Notes under the pieces: generated by a model
Seen by the model: only the letters and a program-made list of their open reading frames with translations
The model's database searches: none
What the model was told of the DNA's origin: nothing
Origin: Obelidium mucronatum
Taxonomy: Eukaryota > Chytridiomycota > Chytridiomycetes > Chytridiales > Chytriomycetaceae
Direction of reading: 5' to 3'
Length of the DNA: 25,249 nt
Assembly: GCA_025765595.1 (NCBI GenBank)
Contig: JAIVFH010000352.1
Location: 1 to 25,249, forward strand
Part shown: one piece after another, positions 1 through 10,160 of the stretch
Numbering within the stretch: the first letter of the stretch is position 1
Layout of the letters: each line of letters begins with the position of its first letter
Made by a program: the position numbers and the translations under genes

Positions 1-37
1 TGCATGAGTTGAAGTCTATAACTAAACGCGTCGCCAG

Positions 38-1555
38 GCTTACGATCTCAACGGTATCTGGGGAACTCACACTGGGGCCAGTGCTCCATTGATCCAGGAT
101 GCTGGAAACCTCGGAACCCCAGGCGGTAACGTTCGTGATGCCGTCAAGTCCTGGCTCGCTGCTGGATTCCCGGCCAGCAAGCTTGCGCTTGGTACTCCCT
201 TCTATGGACACTACATGAGCCCAGTCTCTCCAATGACCAACAACAAGGACTCTGACATCAACGTTCCTGTCATCAAGGGATCTACTGGTCACGATTGTGC
301 TGGAGCTGGTCCGGTGGGACTTTCACCTTCGTCCAGGTCTACCCATACACTCAAGACAAGACTGGGGAATGGATCAAGCACTTCGATAGCTTGGACCCAG
401 ACCCCATGGTTGTACAACCCAAAGACCAACATTTTCATCAGTTACGATGACTCCAGATCGATTGCTATTAAGGCTGCTTACGCTGCGTGCATGGGTTTGA
501 AGGGAGTCATGACTTGGTAAGTTTTCTTGACGTTCTCTCTGATTTCTAGTTTGGTTGCGTTGTATTCATTGGGTTTTATGTGCACAGGGAGGCCACTATT
601 GACGGTGGCGCTTTTGATGCCGGCTCTTTCCACCTTCTTCACTGCCGCAGCTGGATCTCCAGGTGTTGACTGTGTTGCCCAAGTTGCCAGCATCACCTCT
701 GTCCCACAACCATCCCCAACGAACATTGGTCCAGCTCCATCTGACCTTACCACACGTTGTGGTTCTTCTTGGGCTGATGCAAACACCAACTGCTACGCCA
801 TGTGTTCCTCCAACGCACAATGTGGTGTTGGTCAAAACTGCTACAACGCCTTAAACGCGTGCTCCAGCGTATGTGTTCGTCTATTCGGAGATATGTGGGA
901 ATCTTTTTACTCACCATAATTTATGCAGAACCAACACCCAGGACCTGGTGAATGTTTCCTCCCATGGGTTGCCTCTTATACGTACAGTGCTGGAGTCGAG
1001 GTATCCTACAATGGACAGAACTGGAAGGCTTCATACTACTTGAACCCAGGAACTGTACCAGGATCTGGTACCAACGGATGGGTTTCTACTGGTGCCTGCT
1101 CCACTGGTGGTTCAAGCTCCAAGACCACGACCACCACAACCACAACCACGGCCAAGCCAACTACATCAACCACTACCACAACTACTACAAAACCAACTAC
1201 ATCCACCACTACAACGACCACCACGAAACCGACCACCTCCACCACCACAACTACTACAACAAAACCAACTACATCGACTACCACGACGACAACAACCAAG
1301 CCAGTTACATCATCAACGACCATCACGACTACCAAATCAACTACTACTACTACAAAGCCAACGACATCCACGAAAACCACCACTACGACTACCACAACAA
1401 CCAAAAAGGCCAGTACCACAACTGCGGCAGGTACTAATGTTGTTAATGGAGCACCTTGCGCCACTTTTGGAGCATGGGCGTGCTCAAACGCATGTATTTG
1501 TAACTATGCAACTGCTGGCCTTGTCTGGCAATGTACTGGTGTCAGTGGCTGCTGA
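38..1555 (+). CDS. GH18 chitinase, 3' part, frame-damaged copy
   Basis: This is the C-terminal part of a secreted glycoside hydrolase family 18 chitinase; the catalytic DxxDxDxE segment lies left of the window. Bases 1-37 are the end of an intron (…CGCCAG). Exons are 38-516, 588-868 and 929-1555, with the same splice positions as the complete paralogue at 6024-8605. The first exon starts with the GH18 strand A-Y-D-L-N-G and ends at the conserved M-T-W. Then come a Cys-rich module (C-G-x-S-W-A-D-A-N…C-G-x-G-Q-x-C-Y), a CBM5/12-like chitin-binding module (about 950-1100), a long Thr-rich linker and a C-terminal Cys-rich tail. Against the paralogue there are three indels: -1 near 310-313, +1 near 386-391 and +1 T at 612-615. 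The first two cancel, garbling about 26 residues. The third gives a stop near 668 unless it is an assembly error. It may be a pseudogene. Confidence 0.8.
1125..1425 (+). repeat. Thr-codon (ACN) microsatellite, chitinase linker
   Basis: Imperfect ACC/ACA/ACT/ACG codon repeats encode a Thr-rich linker with regularly spaced K-P-T-T-S units. Such linkers are usually O-glycosylated spacers between catalytic and binding domains. The antisense reads as a long poly-Val frame, which is a shadow. Confidence 0.85.
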
Positions 1556-1599
1556 TTTTGCGTGATTTTTTTTAGTGTTACCAACAGTAAACTAGTTGA

Positions 1600-1605
1600 A
1601 ATAAA
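1600..1605 (+). terminator. Poly(A) signal of chitinase copy 1
   Basis: AATAAA lies 45 bp after the chitinase stop codon and about 100 bp before the ABC transporter ATG. Confidence 0.6.
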
Positions 1606-1708
1606 GGAAACCATCTATGTATGATTGATGATGTTAGGCTCCTGAGGTTACTTTGTATGTTTATGGAGTGAAGGGGTAAACAACTTACCATTTTTTCTCC
1701 GTTTTGAA

Positions 1709-4700
1709 ATGGACTTCATTGTTGCTGATCATGAGCAAGTTGTTGGACAACCACCGGGAACTCTCTTGGATACCACTTTCCCCGTAACAGTCGAAGCAAA
1801 GAACTTGTACGTCAAAGTACGTGGCAGGAAGAAGGAGGAACGTGCTATCCTCAATGATATCTCTTTGAATGTGCCAGCTGGCAAACTCATGGCTATAATG
1901 GTAAGCCGCTGAGGATATATGGAGCACACTATTTTAAAGCCGGTTTTAATCAGGGCAGCTCTGGCAGCGGCAAAACTACGCTGTTGAATGCATTGGCCGG
2001 TCGGGCAAAGGGCATCACTGGGCAAATCACTTTCAACGGCCAGAATCAAGAAAAGTTCCTCAAGAATGGCTTAGTTGCGTATGTCGAACAACATGATAAC
2101 CTGCTTCCGTACGTCTCAGTGAGAGAAACTCTGCGCTACGTTGCTCGTTTGAGATTACCAAGAGACATGCCAAAGTCAAAGAAGTTTGAGATTGTCGAGG
2201 CGGTAATCCTCGAATTGGGCCTAAAAGAATGCGCTGATACCCTTATTGGAGATGATTGGCATAAGGGGATATCGGGAGGAGAAAGGCGGCGGGTCAGGTA
2301 AAAAATTCTAGGACATGACAGGCCAAACAAACATCGATAACAAAAAACACAACCAGTGTCGGAGTCCAGCTGCTTACGAATCCATCTGTAATTTTCTTGG
2401 ATGAACCGACTACAGGACTGGACGCATTTAACGCAAGATCTTTGATTGAAACCCTAATCAATTTAGCTCACAACTTGAATCGAACCATTATCCTATCCAT
2501 CCATCAGCCTCGATCCGACATTTTTGGATATTTTGACCAAATCGCATTGCTCGGTCGTGGTGGTCTGCTTACTTTCTGTGGAACTCCCCATGAGGGCGTT
2601 GAATTCTTTCAGGGGCTTGGGTTTCGTCTTGGAGAGGGAATTAATGGCGCTGATTACTTGGTTGATGCTGTTGCAATCGATGATAGGACTGAAGCCTCAG
2701 AGATGGAAACTACGAATAATTTGAACCGTATTGTAGAAGCCTTTAGATCAACGGGACAAACCACAACGACAATTCCAGCGGAAGAAGTGCCGTATTCTGG
2801 CAATCACTTTACACAACCCAAAAGTGCTGATTTCTTTGAACAAGTGGCAATTATTTCGAGAAGAATTCTTGTCAACATGTGGGAAGATCGATTGATGCAA
2901 TGGGGATCATTTTTGAACGTAGTTGTACTGGGCATCGTTCTTGGCGCCATGAATTACAAACTTGACGAAGATCTCAACTCCATATTCGCGAGAAAATCCA
3001 TTGGGTTCTCAATCAATTGTGTGCCAGCATATTGCGGTCTTTTATTTATCACGTACAAACTCTCCTCTGAGTAGGTTCTTCTGGGTTGTTTTCGGCAACT
3101 GTCTAGTCTAACTTCAACGTCTTAGGATGAGAGTTTTCGATCGCGAAAGGAGGGATAAGATGTATAGCGTGCCTGCATATCTTGTCGCTTGGTTGTCTCT
3201 CCACTTTGCTTTGTACGCCATTCTTGCTATAATATATTCTGCAATCATGGTATGTGAGCTCGTCAACGGCTCTTGAAAATCAACGCTAATATTTGCTTAA
3301 TAAATAGTATTTCATGGTCGGCCTAAGGACAGACAATTTAGCATACCACTTTGGTATTTTGGTAGTTGATACGATTTTGGTTCAATGGGTTACTGTTGCT
3401 TCTGCCTTGCTATGTGTATCCTTCACTAGAGATTATGCATCGGCTTCTTTGATTGCGAGTTAAGTTATCTTTCCTTGCTTCACATTGGTTTTTAAATTTG
3501 AATCTTTTTTTCCGCAGATCTCTCGGTCACTATGCTGTTTCTTGTTGGTGGATTCCTTATTGAACTTCCATCAGTACCCGTATACGTTCGATGGATGAAG
3601 TACTTCTCGATGCCCTACTATGCGTATCAAATTTTCGCGTACAACGAATTCAAGGACAGACAATTTGCCTGCCCTTCCATCCCAGAAGGCTCTCCATCCC
3701 GTGTACTTTGTGACGGCAACAATGTTCTCGCAAGCATCGGTTTCGATAACCCTCTGCACGTATCGTTTCTTGGGTTTATTGCTTTAATTGCGGGAACTAT
3801 TCTTGTTGCTGGATTGGTTCTCCACTTTCTTCCAGCAACAGGCGTAAAACAAGCCGAAGCAGTTACGCAACCAGATGAATCCAAGAAGAAAGGCGCTGAC
3901 GAAAAGGAGAAAAAAGATTCAGGCTCCGAGGCGATTGTCGACATGGATCGAACCAAAACACCCAGCATCTCTGTGACGCTAAAGGACTTGACTTTTGCAC
4001 TCGAGCCGACGAAAACATCCAAATTTGCCTCCTTGACCAAGACTCAAGCGCATCAAACTGTGATTTTGGATTCAATTACTGCCAGTTTCCCTGCTGGACA
4101 ATTAACTGCTGTTCTTGGAGCTTCCGGAGCTGGAAAGAGTACATTGTTGAGTTTACTTCAAGCGCGTCCTCTGAGTCTCCCATCTCATTTAAAGCCGAAG
4201 CAGTCTGGATCTATTCTTCATAATGGAGTTCCATTGGAGGAGCATTCTGTTGGCGGGTGTACTGCCAGTGTTCGTCAGGACGATACCCATTTACTCCCTG
4301 CCTTGACTGCTCGCGAAACATTGGTTTACGCAGCTTTGCTGAGGCTTCCACAGTCATGGTCGAAACAGCGAAAGCTAAATCGTGCGGACGAAGTTCTGGT
4401 GGAACTGGGGCTAAAAGATTGTGCCAATACCCTGGTTGGTGGAGGCGATGTGAAGGGGCTCTCTGGTGGTGAAAAAAGGCGTCTCAGTGTTGGATTGGCA
4501 ATGTTGATGGATCCCGCCATCTTGCTATTGGATGAACCCACCTCGGTAACATTTTTTGTGGAGTTAATCATTCTACAGTTTTCCTAAAAAAAAAAACGCC
4601 ATCCAAAAATTAGGGACTTGACTCTGCGGCAGCAAGAAACATGATGATTACATTGCAAAATATTGCAGCTAAAGGACGCACGGTTGTTTGCACAGTTCAT

Positions 4701-5907
4701 CAACCGAGATCCGATATTTTCCCATTGTTTGATCGCGTTTTGTTGCTGGCTCGTGGTGGAAGGGTCGTTTACGAAGGACCTGGTGTGCAACTTGTTCCTC
4801 ATTTGGCAGAACACGGCCACTGCCTCCCGACCTTGACCAATCCCGCTGATTTCGCTCTAGACGTGGCGTCAGTGGATTTGAGAAATATGCAAGCCGAAAA
4901 CATGAGTCGAGAACGAGTTACGATTCTCATCGACGCTTGGAAGGCTCGCTCATTGAACCATTCGTCAGACCAGGAACCCGATTCGGAATTGGCGAGGAAG
5001 ATATCTGCTTTGTCTTTGATGCGGGAGTTGCCATTCGTGGAGGCTTTACTACTTTTAATGTCTCGAAGTTTCTTGAATCTTACTCGGCAACCAGGACTTG
5101 CCATTTCTCGTGTGATGAACGTCTTTGGTGGCGCTTTGATATTCATGATCTTTTATGTTAAGATTGGAACAGATCAATCTGGAGTGAACTCAAGACTCAA
5201 CTTGTTGGTGAGGTTTAAGTTAGGAGTTTGCTTCATTTTTGTTTGATTTAATCAAAATGATGCAATAGCAACAATCCCTTAGTATGATGAACAGTGGCAT
5301 GATCACATGTATATCCATGTTCCCCCAAGAACTTCTCCTATTCAAGTTTGAATATCAAGACCGCGCTATATCCACGCAATCTTTTTTTCTCGCATACACG
5401 CTTATTGAACTACCATTTGAATTGATTGCTTCGACATTATTTGCAATCTTTTCGAGATATATCACGGGTCTTCAATTGAATCCAGGGTACCTGATTTTGG
5501 CGCTGATTGGTGTTGTGTCTGCGGGCGAGAGTATTGGAATCGCATTCAGCGTCTTTTTCTCCAAGCCTGGCTTTTCGCTGCAATTACTCTCTTTAATTCT
5601 TACCCTTATGGTGTTGAGTTCGGGGTTGATTAGTGTCGCTATGCCAGTGTTCCTAACCAATTTGAATTACCTCTCGGTGGTTCGATATGCAGCGAGAACT
5701 ATTGCTGCTGCGGAATTCCTACCTGACATGATTATTGATTGTCCCGTCGACACGGAGTGCGCGTATCATACTGGAACGGATGTGATGAAGTTGTTTGGGT
5801 TTCCAGTCGGTGACAACCATTTGGCGTTGAATATGGTTGGCTTAGTCATATGTGTAGTCTTGTATCGCGTTATTGCCTTTGGAGTCATGAAGTGGTTGTA
5901 TCGTTGA
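1709..5907 (+). CDS. Full-size ABCG transporter (NBD-TMD)x2, YOL075C-like
   Basis: This ATP-driven membrane transporter is built from two white-brown-complex halves in one chain. Exons are 1709-1900, 1954-2297, 2357-3070, 3126-3249, 3308-3458, 3518-4545, 4614-5207 and 5269-5907, giving 1261 aa. NBD1 has Walker A GSSGSGKTT (about residue 65), Q-loop VEQHDN, signature ISGGERRRVS, Walker B VIFLDEPTTGLD and H-loop IHQPRSD. NBD2 has GASGAGKST (about 709), LSGGEKRRLS, LLLDEPTSGLD (split by the 4546-4613 intron) and VHQPRSD. Each NBD is followed by a hydrophobic ABC2-type membrane domain; the first contains the family motif E-M-R-V-F-D-R-E-R. Both ATP sites look canonical, unlike PDR-type pumps with a degenerate NBD1. 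That and the length match yeast YOL075C (about 1294 aa), whose substrate I do not know. The ATG at 1709 is the first in frame after the upstream poly(A) signal. Confidence 0.92.
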
Positions 5908-5926
5908 TTTTGGCATACCACAACCC

Positions 5927-5932
5927 AATAAA
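5927..5932 (+). terminator. Poly(A) signal of the ABC transporter
   Basis: AATAAA lies 20 bp after the transporter stop. The convergent chitinase ends only 116 bp away and has its own signal on the other strand. Confidence 0.55.
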
Positions 5933-5985
5933 AAGGAAATTCGGTTTTCTTCAAAGTGCCATTTTAAAAACATAGACGCGCGGGC

Positions 5986-5991
5986 TTTATT
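5986..5991 (-). terminator. Poly(A) signal of chitinase copy 2
   Basis: TTTATT on the plus strand is AATAAA in the chitinase transcript, 33 bp past its stop codon. Confidence 0.55.
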
Positions 5992-6023
5992 TTTCTTTCT
6001 ATATCCAAATTTTCTTACAATGC

Positions 6024-8605
6024 TCAACAGCCCACGTACCACACGATCCAAGAGGATGCCAAACAGTAGTACATGGTTCCAGCAGAACATTCATTCTTAC
6101 CGGCAGTACATGGTTGACCCACCACTGGACCGCCAGAAGCAGCTGTAGTGGTGGCCGCATTAGTAGTGGTCGTTGTTGTCGTTGTTGGCTTGACAGTGGT
6201 AGTGGTGGTTGTGGTGGTTGACTTTGCAATAGTAGTTGTAGTAGAAGTAGCTGGGTTAGTGGTAGTGACGGTGGTGGTGGTTGGCTTGGAGGTGGTAGTG
6301 GTAGTGGTGGTGGTAGTTGATCCACTCCCTCCACATGGGCCAACAACCTTCCAAGCAGCAGATGGTGGGACATCAGTCGATCCGGCCCACCAGTTTGCAA
6401 CGTAGTTGACGTTTTGGTAAGAAACTTGAGCTCCTCCATTGTATGTTGACGATGCACTCCAAGCAGGGTAACAGTTGGATGCCACAGTTGTGGTTGAAGT
6501 AGCAGCAGTTGTAGTGGTAGTGGTTGTGGTAGAGGTGGTTGGCTTCAAAGTTGTTGTAGTCGAAGTTGTGGTTGGTGCGGTGGTTGTAGTAGTTGTTGTC
6601 GTTGTTGGAGCAGCGGTGGTGGTGGTGGTGGTGGTTGATTGAGTCGTAGTTGCCTTAGTCGTGGTAGTTGTAGAAGTGGTTGGAACAGTTGTAGTCGTTG
6701 TGGTGGTGGATGTGGTTGGCTTGGCAGTGGTAGTGGTGGTTGGCTTAGCGGTGGTGGTGGTTGTTGTTGTGGTTGTGGTCTTGGAGCTTGAACCAGCAGA
6801 ACATGCACCTGTAGAAACCCATCCATTGGTACCAGATCCTGGAATAGTTCCTGGGTTCAAGTAGTAGGCAGCCTTCCAGTTTTGTCCATTGTAGGAAACT
6901 TCAACGTCTGCACTGTACGTGTAGGAGGCAACCCATGGGAGGAAACATTCACCAGGTCCTGGGTGTTGGTTCTGGAAAAAAGGAATAGTCAATAAACACA
7001 TTCTCATCCAGTCAATTGACGAATACTCACGCTAGAACAGGCATTCAAAGCATTGTAACAGTTTTGACCAACACCACATTGGGCGTTCGAGAAGCACATA
7101 TCATAACAGTGGGTATTGGCATCGGCCCAGGAGGCACCGCAACGCGACGTAAGATCGTTTGGAGAAGGTCCAACGTTTGTTGGGGATGGCTGTGGGACGG
7201 AGGTGATGCTGGCGACTTGGGCAACACAGTCAACTCCTGGAGTTCCAGCTGCCGCAGTGAAGAAGGTGGAAAGAGCTGGCATCAAAGCACCACCGTCAAT
7301 AGTAGCCTCCCTTTCAAAGAAAAGTGGATGAATACAACCAAACTGAAGATCGAAGAGAAAGTCAAGAAAAGTTACCAAGTCATAACTCCCTTCAAACCCA
7401 TGCATGCAGCGTAAGCAGACTTGATGGCAATAGAGCGCGAGTCGTCGTAACTGATGAAAATGTTGGTCTTTGGGTTGTACAACCATGGGGTCTGGGTCCA
7501 GGTATCGAAGTGCTTGATCCATTCACCAGTGGTGTCTTGAGTGTATGGGTAAACTTGAACAAAAGTGAAAGTTCCACCGAGACCAGCCCCAGCACAATCG
7601 TGACCAGTAGATCCCTTGATGACAGGAACGTTGATGTCAGAGTCCTTGTTGTTGGTCATTGGAGAGACTGGGCTCATGTAGTGTCCATAAAAGGGGGTAC
7701 CCAAAGCAAGCTTGCTGGCTGGGAATCCGGCAGCGAGCCAAGACTGGACGGCATCGCGAACGTTACCGCCTGGGGTTCCGAGGTTTCCAACATCCTGAAT
7801 CAATGGAGCACTGGCCCCAGTGTGAGTTCCCCAGATACCGTTGAGATCGTAAGCCTGGCGAACGCGTTTAGTTATATGGCCAACGCGTTTAGTTATATGA
7901 CATCGCATGCATCAAAACACCTTACCATCAAATTCACAAAGTCAAAGATTTGCGCGTAAGCAGAAAGATCCTTGGACGGCTGTCCAGTCGCGTCTTTCCA
8001 TGGGTACGCAGGCGGGGCAGCAGTAATCAGCTTTCCTGGAATAGCAGCACGTAGAGCCTTCAATGCAGTCAAGAAGTTCGCAGTATCAGCAGTGCTCCAT
8101 GGGTTCTGGCAGGCGCCTTGTTCACCAGGGTATTCCCAGTCAATGTCGATACCGTCCAAGTTGTACTTTGTCATCAAAGCGCTGACGGTGGAGACAAAAG
8201 TGTTGATTCCAGCGGCACTGGCGAATGCAGTGGAGAATGGTTGGATTCCCCATCCTCCGATAGAGACAATCGCCTTGGCGTCTCCGGCATGACAGTCGGC
8301 GGCAAAGTTGGTAATGATGGAGTTATCAGTGGCGGGAACGGTTACAGATCCCGTGGAGTCAATGTTGGCGAAGGCTAATTGAAGGGGCAGTGGGTGGGAC
8401 ATTGATTGATCAAATGAAGCCACTATGTTGACTTACCATAGTTGACATGGGTGACTTTGGTAAAGTCCAAGTAGGAAGCTCTAACATTGTCCCAGTAAGG
8501 CAGATAGGCAACAAGGATCTTTCCATCAGGGCCAACGGCTCTGGCATTAACACCGACGGCAGCAAGCGCCATCAGGAGGGCGGACACGATCGATCCAGCT
8601 TTCAT
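6024..8605 (-). CDS. Secreted GH18 endochitinase with chitin-binding modules
   Basis: This enzyme hydrolyses beta-1,4 bonds in chitin outside the cell or in the wall. Exons on the minus strand are 8605-8437, 8374-7926, 7854-7376, 7310-7031 and 6971-6024, giving 774 aa with every phase consistent. Residues 1-22 form a signal peptide. The GH18 barrel covers about 28-395, with SIGGWG and the catalytic motif DGIDIDWE (D130, D133, D135, proton donor E137). After it come a Cys-rich module (about 400-459), a CBM5/12-like module (about 467-516), a Thr-rich linker, a second CBM5/12-like module (about 620-670), another Thr-rich linker and a six-Cys C-terminal module reminiscent of CBM19. The paralogue at 38-1555 has only one CBM5/12 and a different tail. 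It converges on the ABC transporter. A fungal class III-type chitinase is near certain; a dietary versus wall-remodelling role cannot be told. Confidence 0.93.
6160..6790 (-). repeat. Thr-codon microsatellite linkers of chitinase 2
   Basis: Two blocks of ACN repeats (about 6160-6312 and 6480-6785, minus-strand sense) encode Thr-rich linkers on either side of the second CBM5/12-like module. They are prone to slippage and differ in length and phrasing from the linker of the other copy. Confidence 0.8.
7858..7899 (-). repeat. 21-bp tandem duplication of intron branch-site region
   Basis: Two 21-bp units, 7858-7878 and 7879-7899, differ at one base. They lie in intron 2 (7855-7925) of chitinase 2. 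In transcript sense each carries TAACTAAACGCG, the likely branch-site segment. The matching intron of copy 1 (bases 1-37) has it once. Confidence 0.85.
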
Positions 8606-9057
8606 AGTAATGTATAGGTTTTTCAGCTAGAGGGAAAAGAGGCAAGGAGCTCCCCCTTCTTAAAGGGATTTTCTCAAAGCGCGGGCTTGGGCTTTTCTCC
8701 CATGACCGGACACATGACGTGAAATTTTTCAAGGAGAGCAAAAAAGGTGTAATTGTCTCACAAAGCAAGTTCGTGGATGCTCTGTTGTGTTTCTGCGAGT
8801 TTGGTCAAGTGCTTTGTGGCTGAGAGAATGTTGGATCTTTGGCTGAGCGAGGCTGAAACTCGGCTGGCGGATTTCGAGTCACAGGGTGGCACCTGGCAAG
8901 CCCGCATGTCATTGAAATCAACAAACCAAATCGATCGAGAAAAGAATCAAACCGAGGATGATATCCATATAAAATGGGACTTTTAATCGTACCAATTGAG
9001 GACTGACATTGTTCAACACAACAAAACGCTACTGAAATAATTATGCAAAGGACACAC
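8606..9057. other. Intergenic: chitinase promoter and 3' flank of next gene
   Basis: This 452-bp stretch lies upstream of the chitinase (transcribed leftward) and downstream of the gene at 9058-10015. The first 100 bp left of 8700 should hold the chitinase core promoter and leader. No clear TATA box is seen. A 78-codon plus-strand open frame (8753-8986) has no recognisable features and is taken as chance. Nothing else was seen. Confidence 0.5.
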
Positions 9058-10015
9058 TTATTTTCGCTGATATTCCAAAAGACAATCCAGAGAATTATTC
9101 TCCAAAAAATCTTTGACATTCTCCACCGACTGATGCCCAGCAGGCCAAAAGTACTGAAGATCCACCTTCTGGCGCTGATACATGTCCACCAAGTATGAGT
9201 CACTTTTAATAACCTGCACAGCCCCAAGCACTTGACTCATGATTTTGAGCATGTGTAAGTTCTCTGCGTCGTCCTGGATCAAAGCAGAAAGAATCTTTGC
9301 GAGGAACAAAAGCCCGAAATCGGATTCGCATTCGGTAAGTAACACGCCGTAAATGATGCCAAAGTATTTGCAAACGTTGGGTGTTGCTGCTGCTGTTTTT
9401 TGAATGATTGGGGTAATTTTTTCGAGACTTTTTTTTTGGGTGTACATGCAAATTACAGTTTTGGTTAGATGGAGAGAATATGAGAGAAAAAACAGAGTTT
9501 GGGTATTACCAGGCTTGAACATCTGAAGCTGAGACAGAATATGCCTTGATTAATTCTGGAAACAGTTTCGCTGTTCTCGCAACAGCCGCGCCGCCTCTTT
9601 TAATGGCTTCCTCAATCAACATAAACAGCAACCCGTCCACAAATTCTTGACGCGTCGATTCCCCATCCGCAGCGTATTCCTCAATCTTTTGCATAATTAC
9701 AGCGTGATTGAAAGATTGAAACCAGTTGGATGACACGGCATTGATCCGTTCAGTGACAACATGAGTAGTTTGATCGGTATCAACAGGGCTTTGTGGTGGC
9801 AGTGAGAGTGGCGGGACTTCAGCGAGCAGTTCTCCTGTCAGCTTTGGCTTTGGCGGCAGTGCTGGTTTTGATGCCGCGGTGGAGTTTTGTTCCACTGCAT
9901 CATCGTCGCAGAGTGTTGCTGTGGAAGACGCTACAATAAACCCAATCGCAAGAGGTTTCGAGACGCCGTTTTCGTTGACTTCGTTGATTCGGATAATGTT
10001 TTCGGAGTCTTCCAT
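9058..10015 (-). CDS. Helical protein, short paralogue of 10161-11802 gene
   Basis: Exons 10015-9510 and 9427-9058 give 291 aa. The family is not firmly recognised. Residues 1-90 are low-complexity, with a P-x-L-P-P-K-P segment and one K-L-T-G-E-L-L motif. From about residue 95 the sequence is helical and matches its neighbour: W-F-Q-S-F-N, E-F-V-D-G-L-L…E-E-A-I-K-R-G-G, C-K-Y-F-G-I-I-Y-G-V, then L-V-D-M-Y-Q-R-Q…F-W-P near the end. The run of E-F-V…E…A…L, then S-x-x-D-V-x-x-S/C-L-x-K-I, then P-N-V-x-K-Y-F-G resembles an MA3 domain of eIF4G/PDCD4-type proteins; this is inference only. The intron (9428-9509) sits at the same codon and phase as in the neighbour, so the two arose by tandem duplication. 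Confidence 0.75.
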
Positions 10016-10160
10016 TTGGCGATCAAAAGTATTTCCGTTGAAGAATGGAAGTTGTTTTTTTGGCGTGTTGTGGGATTGTCAGGAGTAATTTGAACTTTGT
10101 TGTTGACGAAAAAAAAAGGACCGAAAATAGAAGGGGAAAAAGATAGTAATTTTTTTTATT

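Noticed and set aside
1036..1464. Val-rich minus-strand open frame
   Set aside because: It is the antisense of ACN threonine repeats in the chitinase linker; such repeats open all frames.
6148..6864. Val-rich plus-strand open frames
   Set aside because: They are antisense to the Thr-rich linkers of chitinase 2, with no start context or domain.
8753..8986. 78-codon plus-strand frame in the chitinase upstream region
   Set aside because: No recognisable features, isolated, and low protein-like quality.
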